Part shown: positions 59,243-64,000 of the stretch, one piece after another
Layout of the letters: every line of letters begins with the position of its first letter
Numbering within the stretch: the stretch's first letter is position 1
NCBI RefSeq assembly: GCF_927798115.1
Contig: NZ_CAKMMG010000012.1
Location: 1-64,000, forward strand
Reading direction: 5' to 3'
DNA from: Paenibacillus auburnensis
Lineage (GTDB): Bacteria > Bacillota > Bacilli > Paenibacillales > Paenibacillaceae
Length of the DNA: 64,000 nt
Program-made: the position numbers and the translations under genes
The notes under the pieces: model-generated
Told to the model about the DNA's origin: nothing
The model's database searches: none
The model's input: only the letters and a program-made list of their open reading frames with translations

Positions 59243-60202
59243 CTACCACAGGCTGGATTTTGTAGTTTTTTTCGACACGGTGTTGGCAATCGTCACCAGA
59301 ATCAGTCCAATAATGCCTTCGAACAAGCCCACGGCTGTCGCATAGCTAAAGTTCCCTCCAGTGATCCCCATCCGGTATACGTAAGTGGAGACGACGTCGG
59401 CTGTTTCATAGGTTAGCGGGTTGTACAGCAGCAGGATTTTCTCGAAATTGGAACTCAGAATGCTGCCGATATCCAGAATCAGGAGCACCATAATCGTCGG
59501 CAGAATACCCGGAATCGTGACATGCATAGCGAGCCGCAACCGATTCGCGCCATCAATCTTGGCTGCCTCATAGAGTGAGGTATTGATGCCGGTCATCGCT
59601 GCCAGATACAGAATCGTTCCCCAGCCCAGGCTTTGCCAGACACCGGAGGTGACATAGATTACCGGAAACCATTCCGGCAGGGAGATGAACGAGATCTTCT
59701 CTGCTCCGATGGAGGTCAATAGACTGTTAACCGGCCCCGTTAGGGAAACAACCTCTTTTACCATCCCGGCCACAATGACCATGGATATGAAATGGGGAAG
59801 ATAGGATACGGTCTGCACGAACTTCTTCCACTTAATCATCCGGATCTCATTCAGCAGCAAGGCGAACAAGAGGGTAACCGGAAATTTAACCACCAGGTAA
59901 CTCACGCTCAGGGTAAGATCATTGAAGAATGCTCTCCAGAACGTCGGGTCCTTCATGAACATCTCGAAGTATGTAAATCCCACCCATTCTGATCCGAAGA
60001 TATTAGGCCCGCCTCTGTACTTCCGGAAAGCAATAATGTTCCCAGCCATCGGTGCATACTTGAAAATAATAAAATAGATTACCGGAATGACAAGAAACGA
60101 ATAGAGCTTCCATTCTTGCTTCACATGCTTCCAAAGCGAGATTGTGTCTGCATGCTTAAGCCGGATGGGGCTTGCATGCTTGGCTTTTACCGGAACTGCC
60201 AT
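59243..60202 (-). CDS. Sugar ABC transporter permease (LplB-like), 319 aa
   Basis: MalF-type permease with six membrane segments. The EAA loop is EAAKIDGANRLRLAMHVTIP. The N-terminal cytoplasmic stretch (about 1-30) leads into KLYSFLVIPVIYFIIFKYAP. ATG 60202 follows AAGGAAG. It is the first gene of the transporter operon; a terminator at 60447 separates it from the AraC sensor gene, so the two are expressed independently. It pairs with the protein encoded at 58355. Confidence 0.9.
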   Translation of the reverse strand: MAVPVKAKHASPIRLKHADTISLWKHVKQEWKLYSFLVIPVIYFIIFKYAPMAGNIIAFRKYRGGPNIFGSEWVGFTYFEMFMKDPTFWRAFFNDLTLSVSYLVVKFPVTLLFALLLNEIRMIKWKKFVQTVSYLPHFISMVIVAGMVKEVVSLTGPVNSLLTSIGAEKISFISLPEWFPVIYVTSGVWQSLGWGTILYLAAMTGINTSLYEAAKIDGANRLRLAMHVTIPGILPTIMVLLILDIGSILSSNFEKILLLYNPLTYETADVVSTYVYRMGITGGNFSYATAVGLFEGIIGLILVTIANTVSKKTTKSSLW

Positions 60203-60446
60203 GTCATCATCACTTCCTTACGATTAATTCATACTACTGATGTAACCGTTTACTATAAATGAGGGATTAGCGCTGCTGGTGGATTGGAACATAGATGTTT
60301 ACCGTGCCGCCTGCTCCATCAATGTACCCGGAGCCGCTCCAGGTCAGCAATGTTCAATAACAGAAATGATGTACGATACCCGGCATTTGGCGGTGGTCAT
60401 CTTGAACCGGATGAACTTTTTTTGCAAATATGCGGTTTAAAAAGCA

Positions 60447-60486
60447 AAAACAGATGGCCTCCGAAGGTTCGGAAGCCATCTGTTTA
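60447..60486 (-). terminator. Terminator overlapping AraC sensor stop codon
   Basis: AACAGATGGC pairs with GCCATCTGTT and CCGAA with TTCGG; on the minus strand TTTTTGC follows. The left arm overlaps the stop codon at 60484-60486. Confidence 0.85.
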
Positions 60487-62769
60487 TTGGATCATTTTGT
60501 ATTTGCCCGGTGTAATCCCCTCATACTTCTTGAACACCCGGATAAACGCATGACTGCTGGCGAAGCCAACCCTGGCCGCCGTTTCATCAATGCTAGTCCC
60601 TTGCTGCAGCAATAGCTTAGCGGCTTCTATGCGCGTCTGGCTGATATAATCATGCAGCCCGGCCTGCCCTGTCTGCTCGCGGAACAACCGGGAAACGTAC
60701 TGCGGCGTCAACCGGAGATGATCTCCTATCAAGGACACGCTTAGCTCCTTATCGGCATAGTTCTCCTGTACAAAGGCGATAACCTTCTCACCGATCCCCG
60801 CGTTCGTCTGCAGGCTCGACTTGCTGCGAAGCGCCTCGCATACCCGGTCGAAGAGTCCGAGAATTTCCTGCTCAAATTCCAGCTTCGTTGAACAAGATAA
60901 CAGCCGCTTGAGCGGCTTCCATTCATCCCAGGCAATCCCCGTCTGCTGCTGGTCAGGAATTGCCTTGATCAGAGTCGTCGCCACATCAAGCAGAATACAT
61001 TTCGCGATTTCATGCGATCTTTCTTTTTGGAAGGCTTGCTCGATGATACCCAGGACCATCTCTCTTGCTTTGCCGAATTCATCAGCCCTCAGGAAATTGA
61101 TCAGCATCATCTGGTCGTTGACCGTGAAGAAATAGCTGCTGCTCTCGCCCGGCTTGATATTTCCGTACCAGATCAGCCTGCCTTCGCCTCGTACAATGCA
61201 GTACTCCTGGGCTTCCAGTGCCTGAAGAAAGGCCAGATGTACACCTTCCAAGCCTGTCTGCAGTTCACTACCCGCCGTAGTGATGCGGAGCTTATACCGT
61301 TGTGCAATGAAATCATAGGCCTTAGCCAGATCCGCTTCGAGTTCATCTTTCCAATGCTCACCGCCCTGTGGATCAACGTTCACAACCGCTGCGAGCATAC
61401 CGTCAACATCGGTGAAATGAATCGGTAACCGGTTGCCGGCCACATCAGCTACGATATTGGACACAATAAATTGCGATAAAGCCAGATCATGGCTCTCCTC
61501 TCCGCCGCTGCCAATATAAAACAGCAATACTGCGAATTGATCAGACGGCCAAGCGAACTTGTGCGTTTTCGCCAGCTCCGTTAACGGAACATTCCGGTCA
61601 GCCTGTCCCTTCAGCAATCTTCCCAGATAGTAATTCTGCAGCACCCGAAGCTGCTGATCATGCTTGCTATGGATATCATCCCGTTCGCGGATCGTCTCCA
61701 GCACGCTGCGGCGGATGAACGTATATTCGTCCAAATATTTAGCGGTGCCCTGCGCCGGATTCCGGGAAAAGACGCTAACCAATTCTTTTACCGGATTGTA
61801 GTTTTTGCGGGCGAAATAATAGATAACCGCGCTGCCGATCGCAAAGCACAGCAGCAGACCCAGCATATTCATCGTCTGAATTCCCCCGGCCTGCTCCCAG
61901 AAAACCTCGGTTGGAAACACACTGATGTACTTCCAGCCAGTCGTGTCGGAGGACTCGATTGTAATCATCGATTTGACCCCCTGGAATGTGCCGGTAAAGG
62001 TACCTGTCCCCCGATCGTTCCACTCCTGGTAGGCGGACGGTTCAATCACCGGTTCTCCGGCATTCTGAATCATGATCTGACCCTTCGTATCCATGATGAA
62101 TACCTGGCCCCGCTCAATCCAATCGATGTTCGAGAGGATCGTCGTCAGCTTTTCCACATTAAGCGGTATAATAAGCGTTCCGGCCAGATCGGCAGTCGTC
62201 TGAATCGGCAATGAACGGACATAGAACGGTGTATAGGTAACCTTCTGATCCTGGTTTTTGAGCGGAAGCAGCATATACTCTCCTGGATGATGCCGGTTTA
62301 ACAGCGCTTGCCAATCCTCATAAGTAAACGTGTCCGTCTGCAGCTTCATCTCATAAAAAGACTGTTCCTTTACATACGTTTCACTGGAAAGAACCGATTG
62401 AAGAGGCTTCGAATATAGGTTAATCTCCTTAATGAAATTGTTCGCGGAGGTCATTTTGTTCAGTTCCTGCTTAAGCCTATAGATCCTGTAAGCGTTCTCC
62501 TTTGTAGATGAAGAAAGGAGTGCTTTAACTTCCGAATGAACGGCCAGCTGCGCCGCCAGACTCTCTGTCTGTAACAGCTCGCCATCCACGATATATCGTA
62601 CCTGCTGGAGCATGGCTCCGCTCGCCAGTTTAATCTCATTTTTTACAATGCCCCTGGTTTGGCCATAAATAATTACACTCAGAATAACAGGTATGCACAG
62701 AATCACCGCATAGGATAGAATTAAGCGAAAAACCACGCTTTGTGTGAAGTGACCCCTTTCCAAATTCAA
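60484..62769 (-). CDS. AraC-family membrane-bound regulator (YesN/LplR type), 761 aa
   Basis: A one-component membrane sensor. TM1 (about 13-33, VFRLILSYAVILCIPVILSV) and TM2 (about 300-320, LGLLLCFAIGSAVIYYFARK) flank an extracellular Cache-type sensor domain. A cytoplasmic linker follows, and residues about 665-761 form two AraC helix-turn-helix motifs (LSVSLIGDHLRLTPQYVSRLF and IDETAARVGFASSHAFIRVF, each part shorter than shown in full family models). It would sense an external sugar and activate the adjacent LplBCA-type operon. TTG 62767-62769 follows GGGGGAG. Confidence 0.9.
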   Translation of the reverse strand: MNLERGHFTQSVVFRLILSYAVILCIPVILSVIIYGQTRGIVKNEIKLASGAMLQQVRYIVDGELLQTESLAAQLAVHSEVKALLSSSTKENAYRIYRLKQELNKMTSANNFIKEINLYSKPLQSVLSSETYVKEQSFYEMKLQTDTFTYEDWQALLNRHHPGEYMLLPLKNQDQKVTYTPFYVRSLPIQTTADLAGTLIIPLNVEKLTTILSNIDWIERGQVFIMDTKGQIMIQNAGEPVIEPSAYQEWNDRGTGTFTGTFQGVKSMITIESSDTTGWKYISVFPTEVFWEQAGGIQTMNMLGLLLCFAIGSAVIYYFARKNYNPVKELVSVFSRNPAQGTAKYLDEYTFIRRSVLETIRERDDIHSKHDQQLRVLQNYYLGRLLKGQADRNVPLTELAKTHKFAWPSDQFAVLLFYIGSGGEESHDLALSQFIVSNIVADVAGNRLPIHFTDVDGMLAAVVNVDPQGGEHWKDELEADLAKAYDFIAQRYKLRITTAGSELQTGLEGVHLAFLQALEAQEYCIVRGEGRLIWYGNIKPGESSSYFFTVNDQMMLINFLRADEFGKAREMVLGIIEQAFQKERSHEIAKCILLDVATTLIKAIPDQQQTGIAWDEWKPLKRLLSCSTKLEFEQEILGLFDRVCEALRSKSSLQTNAGIGEKVIAFVQENYADKELSVSLIGDHLRLTPQYVSRLFREQTGQAGLHDYISQTRIEAAKLLLQQGTSIDETAARVGFASSHAFIRVFKKYEGITPGKYKMIQ

Positions 62770-62948
62770 ATGTTCTCCCCCTCATTCCCTTTTTTGTACA
62801 TTTACCATAATAAATGATATCTATAGCGGCTTCCTATGTACAAATTGAAACCTGCATGTACAGTTTGTGCAACTGCGGGGGATTCTTTGATATTTAAGGG
62901 GCCAACAGCAGAAGGCGAATTGCTTAGCACCCGGGCAGGTTTATCACT

Positions 62949-63794
62949 TTACTTACTGCGGAGCACACGGAACCCCTGATCAGGACCTATGCCGCTTGCC
63001 TCAAACTTGCCCCGGAAAGCGGACTCGTTATTATTGACGCCGCCAATCCAGCCCCCGCCCTTTACAACCCGGTAAGCACCTCCCGTACTATCCAAGTCCC
63101 CGTCCCCGTACCAGTTCCAGCACCATTCTCTTACATTCCCTGACATATCGTAAAGCCCCAGCTCATTTGGCTTCTTGGTGCCGGCAGATTTGGTTGCATT
63201 GTTGTTGTTTTCGATGATGGGCCAGTTCCATTCTCCGGATAAATATTGATCCCCGGCATTTCTCCAATACCAGGCGACTTCATCGGCATTGTTGCTTCCG
63301 CTGTAGGTGTAGCTCTTACTCAACTGGCCTCCGCCTGCAGCATATTCCCACTCCGCTTCAGTCGGCAGCCGGTAACCATTCACTCCCTCGTTGACCGTTA
63401 CTGTCCACTTTATATTATCGTTGCTGCTCTTATTCTCCGGATCTTGTGCATCCTTGTTAATATTGTAGTAAGGTTCAAGACTTTCTTGTATACTCCGGCG
63501 GTTACAGTACTCCATTGCGTCATACCAGCTTACCATTTCTACCGGCAGATTACCGCCTTGGAAGTAGGAAGGGTTACTCCCCATGACTGCTATCCACTCT
63601 TGCTGTGTTACCTCATATTTGCCGATATAAAAATCCGCCAAATTTACATTTTCCCCATAGTAATTGGACTTGGTGTTTATAAAGCTCCCGCCTTGGACGA
63701 GTATTAGGTTATCCTTCGGTCCAGGCTTTGCCTGCGAACAGGCAGTGACAACGCCTATGACGGCTATAATAAAGAAAATCAATAATTTTCTCAT
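62949..63794 (-). CDS. FGE/SUMF1-fold lipoprotein without catalytic cysteines, 281 aa
   Basis: Signal MRKLLIFFIIAVIGVVTAC has a lipobox and is followed by a polar linker, so it is membrane-anchored outside. The rest is a formylglycine-generating-enzyme (SUMF1) fold: EVTQQEWIAVMGSNPSYFQG, YRLPTEAEWEYAAGGG, LYDMSGNVREWCWNWYGDG, VVKGGGWIGG and GFRVLRSK. The C-terminal block lacks the two active-site cysteines of true FGE. So it is more likely a non-catalytic or unrelated-activity member. ATG 63792-63794 follows GGAGAT. A terminator lies beyond its start side towards the next gene. Confidence 0.86.
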   Translation of the reverse strand: MRKLLIFFIIAVIGVVTACSQAKPGPKDNLILVQGGSFINTKSNYYGENVNLADFYIGKYEVTQQEWIAVMGSNPSYFQGGNLPVEMVSWYDAMEYCNRRSIQESLEPYYNINKDAQDPENKSSNDNIKWTVTVNEGVNGYRLPTEAEWEYAAGGGQLSKSYTYSGSNNADEVAWYWRNAGDQYLSGEWNWPIIENNNNATKSAGTKKPNELGLYDMSGNVREWCWNWYGDGDLDSTGGAYRVVKGGGWIGGVNNNESAFRGKFEASGIGPDQGFRVLRSK

Positions 63795-63836
63795 GGAAAG
63801 ATCTCCTTTAAGCAGATTGGAAAAGGTAAAAATATT

Positions 63837-63863
63837 AGGCCCCCGGCTGTGAAGCCGGCAGGC
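63837..63863 (-). terminator. Terminator of the gene cut by the window edge
   Basis: On the minus strand GGCCTGCCGGCTTCACAGCC is followed by GGGGGCC and then TAATATTTTTACC. It lies between the partial gene at 63913 and the FGE-like gene. Confidence 0.7.
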
Positions 63864-63912
63864 CCTGGTCATATCAATGAAACTGTCTACTGCCCTGCTG
63901 GCAGCTGAACGG

Positions 63913-64000
63913 TTACCACACCGTTACGTTAGAACTCCCGCTGCTTTGATACCCCTCGGTCGCCAGCACCTGGTAAGACCAGCTGCTGCCCAAATTCATC
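63913..64000 (-). CDS. C-terminal end of a secreted Fn3-like protein (partial)
   Basis: The last 28 codons of a minus-strand gene whose start lies beyond the window. The reading NLGSSWSYQVLATEGYQSSG then SSNVTVW and the stop (TAA, 63913-63915) matches the final strands of a fibronectin type III domain, which typically ends Y-x-V-x-A ... S-x-x-V-T-V. Such ends occur in extracellular glycanases and adhesins of Paenibacillus. The identity of the full protein is unknown. Confidence 0.55.
   Translation of the reverse strand, partial: MNLGSSWSYQVLATEGYQSSGSSNVTVW

Overview
The window looks like a Paenibacillus-type chromosome (Firmicutes, Bacillales). The base composition is moderate in GC. Genes carry strong AGGAGG-type ribosome binding sites and frequent TTG/GTG starts. 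SLH-domain surface proteins, copper-amine-oxidase-N-like stalk proteins, LplABC-type sugar transporters with a membrane AraC sensor, and a paeninodin-type lasso peptide cluster all fit this group. The assignment is inference; the 16S fragment at the left edge is too short to name a species.

Layout. 1-340: 5' end of a 16S rRNA gene read leftwards, its leader and two near-identical tandem rrn promoters. 668-9641: housekeeping and accessory genes (DUF4023 peptide, stalk-domain secreted protein, GNAT, soluble chemoreceptor, tandem-domain gamma-glutamylcyclotransferase, acyl-CoA synthetase, MarR regulator divergent from a flavodoxin-fold oxidoreductase, phosphotransferase). 9736-17261: a complete lasso peptide system. 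The minus-strand operon reads C (cyclase), A (41-residue precursor), K (HPr-kinase-like), B1, B2, D (ABC exporter). A nucleotidyltransferase on the plus strand carries almost the same 16-bp palindrome at the same offset downstream of its -10 as the operon, which ties the two units together. The precursor is not a long open frame and is easily missed.

17422-31324: acetyltransferase, a methyltransferase pseudogene with an internal deletion, a zinc peptidase, two AT-rich orphan genes, an unusual fusion of an uncharacterised N-terminal module with a serine beta-lactamase-fold enzyme, an SDR, a diguanylate cyclase, a secreted stalk protein, and an McrBC-type restriction pair whose McrB has an EVE-like domain inserted between Walker A and Walker B. 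31452-41429: a histidine kinase and SARP-type response regulator next to three surface or secreted proteins (two with SLH domains). The two surface transcription units begin with the same 11-bp-phased TTGTCAT direct repeats placed 11 nt before the -10, the layout expected of sites for an OmpR/PhoB-type winged-helix activator.

41666-56514: DUF4003 protein, phosphotransferases, GNAT, a heterodimeric ABC exporter with one degenerate ATP site, a cupin plus orphan UlaA-type PTS IIC plus LacI regulator set with matching palindromic operators and a Crp/Fnr-like site, a membrane mannosyltransferase-like protein with a small glycine-rich lipoprotein, small enzymes, and a frameshifted DUF4279 pseudogene. 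56607-62769: sugar ABC transporter (two permeases and a lipoprotein) downstream of an AraC-family membrane sensor. 62949-64000: an FGE-like lipoprotein and the end of a secreted Fn3-like protein cut by the window edge. No tRNA, CRISPR array, insertion sequence or prophage was seen.
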